64,000 nt of DNA from Hypericum androsaemum (GCA_963995505.1 OZ023185.1:15387691-15451690), one strand, 5' to 3'. Numbered from the stretch's first letter, positions 35,167 to 46,095 are shown. Notes: generated by a model from the sequence alone, not told the origin. Program-made: numbers and translations.

Positions 35167-35560
35167 ATGGTTCTGTACGTAAAAAAGAAGAAACATGTAT
35201 ACGACAATAGTTTCCGAGCAGTTTTTCAGGTATTATAATATAATGTATTATTTGTTTCTTAATCATATTTTTTAATTATCAAAGACTTCATATCTTTAAA
35301 TTTATGAAGGATCCTACTGTCAAAATCACGGGGAGTTTACAAGACATTGAGCGTACCTGCTGTGATGGATGTGTGTTGCTAGTGAAAGATGTAAGCATAT
35401 ATTATCATTACACTATGTCAGTAAATTATTTTAATATAATCATTGACCTAATTAAGTATTTTTTGAACAGATTTATGTCTCGTATGAAGAAAATTGAATA
35501 CATTTCAGTGTTGATCACGAGAATGTTAAACGAGTTTTCAAGGAATAGTGGCAAATATGT
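35167..35560 (+). pseudogene. Second, decayed OB-fold copy of the same gene
   Basis: Segments 35167-35229, 35310-35390 and 35471 onward repeat the exon pattern of the first OB-fold (60/81/start of the third exon against 63/81/start). The peptide DPTVKITGSLQD...GCVLLVKD aligns with DSTGSITGTI...GCVLYLKN, and the two introns fall at the same places. Damage: the acceptor before 35167 reads CAA instead of TAG, and a TGA at 35495-35497 interrupts the last segment (IYVSYEEN-stop, then FSVDHENVKRVF in the same frame). This is an exon-triplet duplication within the gene. Confidence 0.6.
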
Positions 35561-35846
35561 CCCTACCGGAGATTCTGATGAGAATTGTGGCAACGTGTTG
35601 AGAAACATAAAGATATTTTTTTATCTGTTATTTCAGATTGTTGTCATCCTATTTTAGTATTACACTTCTTAGTTTTGTCATGTCGTATTTCCTTATACCG
35701 TACTTTGTTTAATGTCTTGACGTCATACTTATCTAGAAAGGTATAACGTTTTAAAAGTTTCGAAAACTAAAACACAAATCATAAAAAAAAGTGAAGTTAA
35801 TACAGTCATAAAAGCATTCAACGAATGTCTGGTACAGAAGAATAAA

Positions 35847-38744
35847 CTACTTCTTCTTCTTCTGAGGCTTCTCCTTTTGATGCTTATCTGGGTGAGCATT
35901 CGCCTTCCCCTTTCCCTTTCCAGGCACATTCAGGTGTCCTCCTGTAAAACATCGCACACCAGCCTCTCTAGCTCCCCGATTAGGCTGACGCCAGACCAGA
36001 GGTATTTCTTCATCCTCCAAATCGGTTGGATCGTCAAATGAAGAGTCACCACTACCATGAGTTGAAGTAGCACGTGGCAAAGTCCTATTATAAAATATCA
36101 TACAAATTTATCAAAATCAACAAATTATGTTATCAACACAATAAAGCCATACAATGAATTCAAAATTTTTAAATAAAATTCATAATTAACACACACCAAA
36201 TTAAAGAGAACCAACCTCTGTGTAGGTGTCTCAAATAGTTGGGATGTCTGTATACCAGACCGGGCCAAAACAAAACTGGACTGCGTGTCGGACGTATGAG
36301 CCCCAGTTTGTGCTAAAGTAAAATCGGACAGCGTTTCGGACCTATGAGACCCAGTTTGGGCCCAACCAAATATATTTTCCTTGAATAATGGATGAGCAGC
36401 GGAGGGGGCGACGCCGAAACCTGATCAGGAAGGGCCCAGTCCGTAAGAAAATGGCTGAACAGACCTAGCTGCCGTTGTACCGTCTCCAATGAGAACACCC
36501 CTAATAACAAAATAAAAAATTTAGATAATAATGAAATCAAATCAATTGAACATATTGTAATAAAATTCATAATTAATACCATAAATTAAGAGAAACAAAT
36601 ACCTCTGCCTAGGGGGAGTAAACATCAGGGAATGCTGCACCCCAGTGTGGGCTAGGCCGTAACTCGAGTGCTGGTGGGACGGCTGGGCAGCGGAGCCGGG
36701 GATGCCAAAATCTGTGTGCTGGGAGAACGGATGAGAGGCGGAGGTATCCATGCTGAGAGACGTCACTGTGTTTGCTGGAATCTGCGATCTCAACCGATAA
36801 TCTTTCCAGACCATGGGCTCCACTAGATAACCATGTACGGGCTCAGGCTGGGGTATTGGTTGCCGCTTGTTGAAAAGGGTAGTTTTGCGTCTGACGACAG
36901 ATACCCTCTCTGATTGAGGAAGATCGTATGTCATGTGCACCGCCGGTCCCACAGGTGGCTGGCTGTCGTGGAGACCTAGGTACCGTCTCTGCTCGCCAGT
37001 AAACCCAAGTGCAACCTGAGACAAATTCTGAATTTCTGAAATGTCTGAAGACCTGTGGCGTATATGCTCAACAACATCCGCCTACAAATAAAATTATATT
37101 ATCATTAGCATTGTGGAACATCGCTATGAAAATTAAAATAGACAACATCTTTATTTAACATAGCTAAATTGACTTACACTCATGTGTAACATTGCGCTAG
37201 CAGGGCTGATGAATCGCCGAGTAATCTTCCTGTACCAATCCATATATCCATCATGATAATGGATATACGGCGATGCAGGTACTCCGTGACACACATATCT
37301 TGTCCGAAATTCCACCCAGATCTTCACATGGCCTTCGTAAATAGCATTCCAATTTTGGCCAGCCTGACCCCGACCATCCACCGCACTATGTGTCGCCTCA
37401 TCAATCTCAGGGCTAGCCGGAATACCCTGGAGTAATCCGAACTGTCGTAACACCCGATCAGGATAATGCCACTCCACATGCAAAAAGTATATCAACGGGA
37501 CTCGTGCCAACCATAAGCCACAATCATGATGGCATATTGTCGGGAGATTGCCAAGAATCTCGTCATTATACGGCATCCATACAACCTGTAACAAATGCAC
37601 ACAGTCGTAGCTCGTCCAAATGGTCATGGTGATATGTATGCAACACAGTATGATTTAAGTCAAAACTATTCATTAAAATTTAATAAATAAATTACTTACA
37701 TATGATTCTCTAAGCTCATCCAACCTGCGTCTGTAAACAGATACGGTTGTTATTTTTTTGCTGGCCGCTCTATTAAATTTTCTACTCCACCTGCACAGTG
37801 ACATAAAAATATCACGTCAAGTCTATAAGGTTAATCAGCGGCTACAGCGCATTAAGTAATAATTTGTACCTGATGCCCAGTGCTTGCCCAGGTTGTTGCA
37901 CTGCCGGATTTAACAAAATTGGATGATTTGGGATGATCTGTTCCCAAGCCCACATACATACTAGCGTCATCGCCCCGGCAATAAGTGAACGTGTCGAGCT
38001 TGTGGCTCTACATAAATGGCTGTACGTGTGTGACAAATACGCACTACCCCAGCTGTAAGAACCAATTGCCTCTACATTCTCTAGAAGTGGCAACCAGTAT
38101 GTGTTGACCTTCGCATCACTGGACTCAGGAAAAAGAATGCATCCGATAAGTCGCAATATGTTCGCTCGAACATATCATTTCACGACCTCATCACCAGCAT
38201 CAATCGGGATAGTAGCAGGGTCAAAATGGTCCTCGAACCATTTAAGGGCAATTTGGTTTTTCCAAACCATTCCAGGGGTATCTGCCGGGTTACTGCCAAA
38301 TAGGCGTACGCACAACTCGTGCCAATCAGGAGGTGTCTGCAACCCTGTTACTGGGTGTCCATCGATAGGAAGCCCGAACAACACAGCAACGTCCTGAAGA
38401 GTAACTGTCATCTCACCCACAGGCATATGGAACGTATGGGTCTCGGGCCGCCACCGCTCCACCAAGGCTGTAACAAATGCTGTTTCGAGAACGACCCAGC
38501 CAATACACCACACATCCCAGAAACCTGCCTCCTTCATATAGGCTATAAAGGCCTCGTTCTGCACATGAGACACCATCCATTTCCATCGGTGTATCTTCAA
38601 CAATGTGTCCTCATTATCGTTAATCCCTTCACGAACCTCACGGTTCCACACGTCTTGAGAACGGTGCACATCCTGGTGCACTAATACCGACGTATCTAAG
38701 GGTCCTCCATTCCCTAGAAGATGCCCGTATGGCTGTGCATCCAT
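35847..38744 (-). pseudogene. Plant mobile domain (PMD/MAIN-like) gene, six exons, two nonsense codons
   Basis: Proposed exons 37870-38744, 37700-37790, 37178-37585, 36603-37081, 36216-36500 and 35847-36084 (minus strand); total 2376 nt, 791 codons, all phases consistent. The N-terminal part is a typical PMD: GFWDVWCIGWVVLETAFVTALVERWRPETHTFH, with the hallmark VTLQDVAVLFGLPIDGHPVTG, and later LPPLLENVEAIGSYSWGSAYL-like and WMPYNDEILGNLP blocks. The tail is basic (KGKGKANAHPDKHQKEKPQKKKK). Breaks: TGA at 38175-38177 (Arg codon likely before mutation) and TGA at 36425-36427. PMD proteins occur both in silencing factors (MAIN family) and in transposons; this one is element-borne. The start at 38744 (MDAQPYG) is chosen over the upstream ATG at 38822, which adds a hydrophobic leader absent from the family. 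Confidence 0.8.
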
Positions 38745-38879
38745 ATCTAAACAACACAATAGACATACAATTCCACTTACCAATATATTAACAAACTTAG
38801 CAAATCCAACAATGTTAAACATTGAACAATTAGAATATTAATAAAAAAATTAATTAAAATAGCGTTATTACAGACCATA

Positions 38880-39160
38880 TTGCGGTCAATCTGTTTAACA
38901 GTCAAACCAGTCGGACCTTATTTTGGTCAAACTGGTCGGACCATATTTTGGTCAAACTGGTCGGACCATATTTTGATCAAACTGGTCGGACCATCTTTTG
39001 GTCAAATCGATCGGACCATATTTCGGTCAAACCGATTGGACAATATTTCAGCAAAACCGGTCGGACCATAAATTGGTCAATTTGGTCTGATCAATTTTTT
39101 GGCCAGACCGGTCAGACCGAAATTTTGGTCGCACCGTTCGGACCATAATTTTTTTAACCA
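38880..39160. repeat. Right subterminal 26-27 bp tandem array
   Basis: About ten degenerate units of the form TTTGGTCAAACTGGTCGGACCATA. Open frames across it are artefacts of the repeat. Lies between the PMD start and the right inverted repeat, opposite the array at 30420-30690. Confidence 0.85.
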
Positions 39161-39304
39161 ATTATCTACAAATTATAATTAACCAACATCAACAATTAAC
39201 CAATAAACTATTTAACTAACATCACCAATTAACCAATTAACTAACATTCACAATTAACTAATTAAAAAATTAAAAAATTTACCTAATACGACGTCGGGCC
39301 GGAC

Positions 39305-39535
39305 CGAGACAGCGATGGAGAGGCAAGGCGAGGCGACGAGCGGGAGCGGCGACGTGGGAGAGGCGAGGCGAGCGGGAGCGGCGAGGCGAGCGGGAGCGGG
39401 AGCGGGAGCGACGAGCGGCGAGCGACGAGGCGAGCGAGAGCGGCGCGGCGAGCGGCGAGCGACGGGCGAGCGGGAGCGGCGAGGCGAGCGAGCGGGAGAA
39501 ACGAGTCGGGGACAGGATCGAGGGGGGGTTTGAGC
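39305..39535. repeat. GC-rich GAGCGGGAGCGGCGA simple repeat
   Basis: Purine-rich, GC-rich low-complexity block in otherwise AT-rich DNA, built from GAGCGGGAGCGGCGAG variants. The 72-codon frame in it is compositional. Sits just inside the right inverted repeat of the 11-kb MULE. Confidence 0.8.
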
Positions 39536-39629
39536 GCTGGAAAAAGTCAGATTTTGGTGTCTATCTACCGACCGAAATCTGACTTTTTTTGTTGGATCTT
39601 GTTATCTGACTTAAAAAGTTAGATCTCGG

Positions 39630-40188
39630 TATCCATCGGAAATCTACTTTATATCGGATAGGATTTTGACCAAGATCCGACCAAAAAAGTCAGATCTTGG
39701 ACCAATATCTGACTTTTTTAGTCGGATGATATATTCGACAAAAAAAGTCGGGTCTTGGTCATCCGACAAAAAAAGTCAAATCTTGGTCCAAGATCTGACT
39801 TTTTTTGGCGTCCGTGCCACGTGGACGCCGTCCACGCAATACTTTTAAATCAGACGCTTTTTTCACAAAACGTGATGAATAGTAACACCATTCAGACAAA
39901 AACCCCGAAGGTGGAGAGGGAGGAGTTTTGTTTCGGGAATTGGGTTGAAGAAGATGGAGGAGAGAGGAGAGAGGGGAGGAGAAAGGGGGAGATGATTTTT
40001 TTGTTTCTTAATGAGGGGTAATTTAGTTATTTCATGTGTCTCTTTGCTAGAGATATTTTCCGACACCGGAGCTAGGAACCTGAGAGCTCTATTTTATGAA
40101 ACTTAGAAGATGAAAAGAGGAATTTCAAAAAAATAAGGATCCTATTGATAAATTCGTCAAATTACTGGAACATGAGGACAATTTGTCC
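39630..40188 (-). repeat. Right terminal inverted repeat region of the 11-kb MULE
   Basis: Reverse complement matches the left end in two blocks, as described for the element. About 550 bp long against about 1 kb at the left, the difference being the extra sequence at 29290-29930. Confidence 0.75.
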
Positions 40189-40399
40189 AAATGTAATTAT
40201 AAACTTATTTGCTCAAGGTGGGCAATATAATAGCCGAAACTAAAACGTTACATCTTGCAAGTAATTTTCTATTTCTTTGTACTTTTTGAGGTATGTTGTT
40301 CATTCAAGTAATCTTGATGTATTTTTTAATTATGTTTTTTATTGAATAATAATATTTCTCATTCATTTACCAAAAAAAAAACAAATTTCTAATTTGTTT

Positions 40400-40743
40400 T
40401 GAGAATCTCATATTAGTTAAAATACGAGTGGGGGGCAAGTTTATAAGTGTGAAAAATCCACCAACCCATTTGCCTTAAGGCTTTGGGTCGGATATGAAGA
40501 TTCTAACATGGTATCAGAGTAGGTTGATCTCGTGCCCATTGTTGAACTCGTACGACCCCCATTTCTCGCACTTTGATGAAGTCAAAACTAGTGCAATCTT
40601 CGACTCGAAGTGGGTCTCGTTTGAGGGGGCGTATTGAGATTCTCACATTGGTTAAAATACGAGTGGGAGGCAAGTTTATAAGTATAAAAAATCTACCAAC
40701 CCATTTGTCTTAAGGTTTTGGGTTAGATATGAAGATTCTAACA
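40400..40743 (+). mobile_element. TRIM-type miniature LTR retrotransposon, 344 bp
   Basis: Two 109-bp direct repeats, 40400-40508 and 40635-40743, each beginning TGAGA and ending TTCTAACA. Directly after the first is the primer site TGGTATCAGAGTAGG (40509-40523), and directly before the second a purine tract (TTGAGGGGGCG). There is no coding capacity. About 126 bp separate the repeats. A target duplication was not found. A related single repeat lies at about 46000-46095. Confidence 0.85.
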
Positions 40744-40749
40744 ATTTCT

Positions 40750-41755
40750 TGTTGGATTTGAATGACAATCAAAACAAAGGAAGCCCAATGTGGGAAGGCC
40801 CAAAGTGGAATAGTCCAAAAGTGGCGGTACACTTCTTGTCCCACATCGAAAGTAGAAGGAAGGAAATCTCACTTTATAAGGAGTTGTTCTTTGTTACCTA
40901 GGAACTAAGTATTCCACCTGGAGTGCTATCCAAGGCCGATTGCGAGGATGGTGCGAAGCACGCGCATTGGACGCAAGTCACACTTGGCACTTCGCACATA
41001 CGCATCCTCTGGAGGAGCCTAAATTTTTGGCTAATTCCGGAAGACTCCAGAATACTCAGACGCGAAGAGGTGCGAAAGGGATGGCCTATTCAGAGAACCC
41101 ACCAAAGGAACACGAGCAGAATGCCTACCCGAAAGGGTGCAACAGACTGGCAGTCTACCTGCTGGCCGAAGAGACGCGAAGAACAGCCTGCCTGTTGTTC
41201 GAAAGGATGTGTCTCCTCGGATGTGCAGGCTGCCACACTCGTGCCCCCTCGGACTGCCTCCCTCCCTCCCATCCAGTGCCTATAAATAGGCCTCTCTCCC
41301 TAATTTGTAACTCACTCTACTACTCATTGCATAACATCTCTCTTTAGCAATAGTTATTTCTCTCTCTCTCTCTCTCGAAAGTTTCGAGTATCTACCTGTT
41401 CGTCGAAGCTTCGAGAATCGTTGTGATATGATCTTGGAAGTAACTAGTTGTTATATCTTGGAGACGATTGTCGTAGCCCGTAAGTACTGAATACAGGACA
41501 ATATCGTCTTACGGAGAAAGAGTGAAACTCTTGTCTCGACTTTGATACACCATCATCCATGTAAACAAGATTTCCGTGGCTGAATATTTTTGAATTCCCA
41601 GGATGTATTGCTGTTCTTGAACTCTCTGTCTTAGGTTTTGAAATTCTGCTTTGGCGTAACATTGTCTGGTTCTCTCTCTTGTACCTGGATTGCATAGTCT
41701 GCAATCGTGTACTGTTGTATATACTATATTGGTGAAATAAAATTTTATCTACTTT
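40750..41755 (+). repeat. LTR-like sequence, unclassified
   Basis: Starts TGTTGGATTTGAATG next to the TRIM. It contains 'cccacatcg' and 'cttataagg' motifs, a TATA box 'cctataaatagg' at 41279-41290, a (CT)n tract at 41363-41380 and an 'aataaaatttta' signal near the end, then an A-rich run. This layout fits a solo LTR with U3, R and U5. Overlapping short frames at 40923-41347 are not recognisable proteins. No target duplication was found. Confidence 0.45.
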
Positions 41756-42056
41756 TCAAAAAAAGTGTAAAATATTATTAAATTCGACAAAGAAGAAAAT
41801 GCAATCGTACACTTGGTTGCTCAAACTGCGCAACGTAAAAGACGAAACTAAAACGTAAACATTTCAAGTACGGAACAAAGAAACAACAATAAGAGAACAC
41901 ACGCGAATCCCAACATAGTCTTGCAGATTCGGAGTCCAGGTTCCCAACTAATGAAAAAAATAAAATAACTGCCAAATACATGACGAGGCCCTAACGTTGC
42001 TAATCTTATTGGTTGGCCGTCGGTCTTCGGTCACTCGTCGTAATTTCGGAGTGGCG

Positions 42057-42627
42057 TTAACCGGAATCCTCAACACAGAGCCACTGGCCGACGAAGATCT
42101 TGTCACAGTTGAGTTTAGGATTGAGTGCACCGAATTGCTCGGCCCCTAACTTGAACTTTCCTGCCACGCCATCGCATGTATCTCCCGGGTGCGCTGAATA
42201 ACCAATGTACATTCCGCTGTTGCGTCTGTGGCCTCCTTGGTTGCTCCTGTATCCATCACCATTTATGAAAATTCAAGTAATCACAATTGAATCGCATTTT
42301 CGATCTCGTAGAGCTCGTGTTGATGCATATTAACTCCGAGACGCGTTCGCATATTATACATTAATCACAATCGTCATGCGGAGATGATGTATAAAACTTT
42401 TCCCGCCGCGGTTTTTCCCATTAAGTTTTACCGCTGCGGGGTTTCTAGTAAGGTGGGTGCAACCCAGTGCTTGCACGGTGGTGTCACACCCGGGGTGGGT
42501 AGAACAAGATAAATAAAACAACTCAACTTATCAAAAAAGAATATGTGTAAAATTCACCGGCTATTCCAAGTCCCGCGGAGAGAACCAGGAGGAGGGAGAA
42601 GGCCACTTTGAGGTTGAACTTGGCCAT
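42057..42627 (-). pseudogene. LysM type C copy 1, frameshifted
   Basis: Exon 1 42558-42627 encodes a signal peptide (MAKFNLKVAFSLLLVLSAGLG). Exon 2 42057-42246 encodes a LysM with HPGDTCDGVAGKF and LNPKLNCDKIFVGQWLCV. The two exons sum to 260 nt, one short of a whole number of codons: a base is missing in the Val-Tyr codons before the GDTC motif (compare 'ggtttatgcagcg' in copy 3 with 'ggttattcagcg' here). The LysM itself is otherwise complete. Intron sequence about 42370-42530 looks like foreign repeat DNA. Confidence 0.8.
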
Positions 42628-43680
42628 TTTAATGTCAGCTGGTAAAGTTATTTTATGAGTAGCGAATAGTGGATAACTTTGTTTTTTCCTGCTTTGAGTT
42701 TGCAGTTGGTGTCTAAATTTATAGGGAAATATTTGCCTTGAAGAGACCGTCAAAATTTGGCAATCACTTATAAATTACTAATAGAGAAGTCGCTTTTACC
42801 AGAGCAGGGACCCTGATTTCTGGACTCATCGAATGCAAAAATTTATAATATGATTCAATAACTTAATATTTAAAATTTTAACAAATTGTAATTTTGTAAT
42901 AGTTCTACGAAGTTTATTTTTTCTCCTAATTTTAACTGGTATACTAATAGTTCAGATATTCATTTTGTATGAAAAGATCACTATATAGTAGAATAATCTC
43001 GAAAACAACATTTAAACCGGCAGATAAATCTAGTCGGCAAATTAACTCTTCTTTAATCGGAGTCGGCCTATTTAGTTGAGTCTTATCACCACATTATCAT
43101 GTACATTCAAGTCTTAGTATTTAGGCCGGCTTCTACAGGTTGTCCGGCCCAATTAGAACTTAATGTAGGCTAGCCCTAAATGTGTGGTTGAACGATGCAT
43201 CTTTTTGGATTTGGCTGGATAAGCATCTTAGGTTGATGTGGAGTCGCAAAACACTTCGTAATTAGGATGACGACGAATCGTATCTCATTTTCAGAAATTA
43301 ATGAATCGTCTTTCACACTATACGAAAATGAAAAAAAAAAGCTTAAAACGGGAACAAAATTCAGTGCAGATCAACTCTCCTTAAGTTTTCCGAAAAAAGT
43401 CTCAAACTGCACATGGATGGACCTTTCTTAAGGTCAACGTACAAGATATTGGATGCAAGTAACCATACATCACTTTATAAATCTCTACATTAATCTCTCA
43501 TTTTTTATCCAATCGAGGCAGTACTTTTTTTTTCAATTTGGTATTAAAGATTTGAGGGGAGGGAGAGAGTCATGGAATAGATTACCCAATCAAAGTAAAT
43601 TAGATAATCAATGATAACCACATTAACCATACTTTACTTCATGTAACCCTAAGAGACTTCTTATCCAATCAAAACATAAG
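42628..43680. other. Upstream flank of type C copy 1
   Basis: The first part is the expected promoter side of type C copy 1; a 'tttatagggaaat' lies about 90 bp upstream of its ATG. Bases about 43005-43080 (repeats of 'ccggcngataaatcyagtcggc') recur at 46150-46215 upstream of type C copy 2. No gene is seen. Confidence 0.5.
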
Positions 43681-43696
43681 AAGCTAGGCACACGGA

Positions 43697-44280
43697 CTGA
43701 TGGAAAAGGAGCAAGGTGAGGATTTGGAGTTTCCATTGACAGGTGAAGGAAGCCATGGAAGGACCTTGGGAAGAACCATGGAAGGACCTAGGAAAAAAGA
43801 AGAAAGAGGAGATGGAGGAGAGAGAAGAGGGAAAAAGGGCGATGGGATGAGTTGGAAAACAGGGAAATAGGTTGTCCACTCAGCCAGCTTTAATGACTCC
43901 TCGGGCGGAGAGACCGAGGCCATCCGTGAGAGAGGACTCAAGGAGCCAAGAATTCAAAATTAGGAGTGCCACAAGAGAAAGGATCAAAATTTGGGTGGGA
44001 CAAAGTTGTGGGGAAGGGGCAGCATGTTGATGAAGGGCAATTTCCTTGCAAGGCGCTCGAAATCAAGGTGGATTCATACCATTTAGCCAGATGTTATCTT
44101 AAAAGATGTTCCTGGATTCATGGTAAGATGATGAGGTTCGATGATCGTGAGTTACTAGATAATTGTTTGGTTTTTATCTTATGTTTGTCTATGCGAAATG
44201 TGCTCATGCACTAAGATTAATTACTTACTATTTGGGCGATTTATTTTTGAATAAATAAATTTTATTTATTTTAAAAAAAA
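43697..44280 (+). mobile_element. Retroposed insert with poly(A) and 16-bp target duplication
   Basis: The 16-bp sequence AAGCTAGGCACACGGA occurs at 43681-43696 and again at 44279-44294, where it is preceded by an A-run and an AATAAATAAATTTTATTT stretch. This is the signature of target-primed reverse transcription (LINE, SINE or processed transcript). The insert is about 580 bp. Its largest frame (43966-44214, 82 codons) is not recognised; a purine-rich 5' half precedes it. Confidence 0.85.
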
Positions 44281-44450
44281 GCTAGGCACACGGAGTCTCC
44301 AAGTCATGAATTGATATGTACTTTTTAAACTTAATTTCACAATCTTATTTCATATTTAGTTTTTTAAGAATGTATTTCATTTTTATTTGAAGTCTAAAAA
44401 ATCTGAAGATGAAAAGGGAATGGACAAGATCCAAAGCGTTCTTCTATAAG

Positions 44451-44921
44451 CATGGTTTTAAAAAATGCGGTCCGATCAGTGGTCCGACCAGTTGGACCAC
44501 GAAACGGGTACAAGACCGGGTCATTTTTAGGCTTTTGACCGGGGTCTGTACTAACCAGACCAAATCCGATCGGACCGACTAATTTTGAGGTCCATCCTGA
44601 CCGGTCGAACCCGGTTAGTACAAAAATGGGCCAAATTGACTTTTTTTGAATAGTTTTCGAGGAAAAAAATTGATTTGATAAATTTATAAAGTAATAAATA
44701 AATAAATAAAGTAGATTTATAGAGTGGAGAGATAAAAAATTAAGTCTACCTTTTTTTTAATGAAAAATAAGTATATTTTAACATATATATATATATATAT
44801 TATTTAAAATATTTAAAAATAAAAAATTTTGGTCTGACCGGTGGTTCGACCAGTCTGACCGGCCGACCTGGAGGACGGGAGAAATCCCGGGTCGGCCTCC
44901 GGGTCGTTTTTTAAAACCATG
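44451..44921. mobile_element. Non-autonomous hAT-like element, 471 bp
   Basis: Inverted ends CATGGTTTTAAAAAA / TTTTTTAAAACCATG, flanked by the exact 8-bp repeat TCTATAAG at 44443-44450 and 44922-44929. The interior has GGTCCGACC-type motifs on both sides of an AT-rich core with a (TA)n run at 44780-44800. No ORF. The 8-bp duplication points to hAT. Confidence 0.85.
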
Positions 44922-44929
44922 TCTATAAG

Positions 44930-45647
44930 TAACTCTTTTTTTGTGTGGGTTAATTTTTAAACATATTTACTCTATTTAAGCTCTAGGTTGAGTCTTTATC
45001 ATAAATTACAATCTCACATTTTACATTTCGCTCTAGTTGGTCAAAGCCCAGACCACATGTCAAAACTCGAGTGAAATCTTAAATAAGTACCCAATTGGTA
45101 GCTAGAACTATAATTTTGTCATGAGTGTTCCAACCATCGTCACTCCAAGCTCAGTCTCTACCCTTTCTTTATACTATTGGAGCAACTGTTTTTTCTAGTC
45201 CTTTGTATTTTTGAGGTATGTTGTTTCTTCAAGTAATTATGATATATCTTTTAATTCTATTCTTAGTTATATAATAATATATCTCGTCATTTTCCAAAAG
45301 GATAGCCGTATCATGATCTCCGTGGCAGACAATTTTAATACTAGTGTACAATTTTATGAACTCCGATGAAGGAGAAAATGCAATCGTACACTTAATTGCT
45401 CAAACTTAGCAACGTAAAAGCCGAAATTGAAACGTAAACATTCAAGTACGGAACAAAGAAACAACAAGAGAACACCCACGAATACCAACATAGTCTTGCA
45501 GATTCGGAGTCCAGGTTGCCAACCAAGAAAAAAAGAAACTAACTGCCAAATACGTTGAAAAGCCCTAACGTTGCTATATTATTGATTGGTCGTCGGTCCA
45601 GTGTGTAGTCGATCACTCATCATCGTAATGTCGAAGTCTCGTTAAGC
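44930..45647. other. Intergenic sequence before type C copy 2
   Basis: Unremarkable AT-rich DNA; bases about 45340-45640 are the 3' flank shared with other type C loci ('caacatagtcttgcagattcggagtccag'). Nothing else is seen. Confidence 0.5.
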
Positions 45648-46000
45648 CTAATCTTCGATACAAAGCAGCTGACCGACGAAGATCTTGTCACAGTTGAGGT
45701 TGGGATTGAGTGCAGCGAATGTATCTCTCGGTTGTGCTGCATATACCGATGTACATTCCGTTGTTGAGTCAACGGCCACCTTGGTTGCTCCTGTATCTCC
45801 CACCATTTCAGACAATTCATTTAGTCACAATTGGATCCAATTTTCGATCGCGTAGAGTTCGAGGAGATGTATATTAACTCCGAGACTCGGTCATATATTA
45901 TACATTAATTGTAATCCTAATGCGGAGAAATTGTATAGAACTCACCAGCTATTCCAAGTCCCGCGGAGAGCAAAAGGAGGAGGGAGAAGGCTATTTTGAC
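45648..46000 (-). pseudogene. LysM type C copy 2, internal deletion and lost start
   Basis: Exon 2 (45648-45790) lacks about 42 bp from the Cys of GDTC to just before the LNPNLNC block, removing 14 residues of the LysM in frame. The exon 1 remnant (45946-about 45999) keeps the hydrophobic core of the signal peptide but its first codons, including ATG, are replaced by the TRIM-like repeat that follows. It cannot make a functional LysM protein. Confidence 0.75.
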
Positions 46001-46095
46001 ACATCGGTTAAAACACGAGTGGGGGGCAAGTTTATAAGTGTTAAAAATCCACCAAGCCATTGCCTTAAAATTTTGGGTTGAATATGAAAATTTTA
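46000..46095 (+). repeat. Solo TRIM-like LTR fused to type C copy 2 exon 1
   Basis: Similar over nearly the full 109 bp to the LTRs at 40400-40743 ('aaaacacgagtggggggcaagtttataagtg', ending 'aaaattttaaca'). It abuts the broken exon 1. The missing 5' exon sequence is not found beyond it, so the insertion was accompanied by deletion. Confidence 0.75.

Larger units (their letters stand above)
29170..40188. mobile_element. 11-kb Mutator-like element with three genes
   Basis: The left end GGGCAAATTGCCCTCATG (29170) matches the reverse complement of the right end (GGACAAATTGTCCTCATG, ending 40188). The flanks are AAATGTAA at 29162-29169 and 40189-40196. Inverted similarity continues inward in blocks: 29170-29240 against 40115-40188, and 29934-30175 against about 39630-39905, the latter dense in AAAAAGTC motifs. 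Inside are a MuDR-type transposase and an OB-fold gene on the plus strand and a PMD gene on the minus strand. Terminal similarity to the 1.3-kb elements at 666 and 53009 is limited to the outer 16 or so bases. Confidence 0.9.

Noticed and set aside
33819..35560. RPA-type OB-fold acquired from a Helitron
   Set aside because: The pattern (D-S/P-T-G then a GCVL-LK strand, then FSIT-ENVVKV) fits HROB better, and no Helitron ends are seen around it. Not fully excluded without a profile search.
39315..39533. 72-codon Arg/Gly/Glu-rich frame
   Set aside because: Arises from the GAGCGGGAGCGG simple repeat; no domain or splice context.
40400..40743. Cassandra-type TRIM
   Set aside because: No 5S rRNA-like promoter sequence in the repeats, so only the generic TRIM call is kept.
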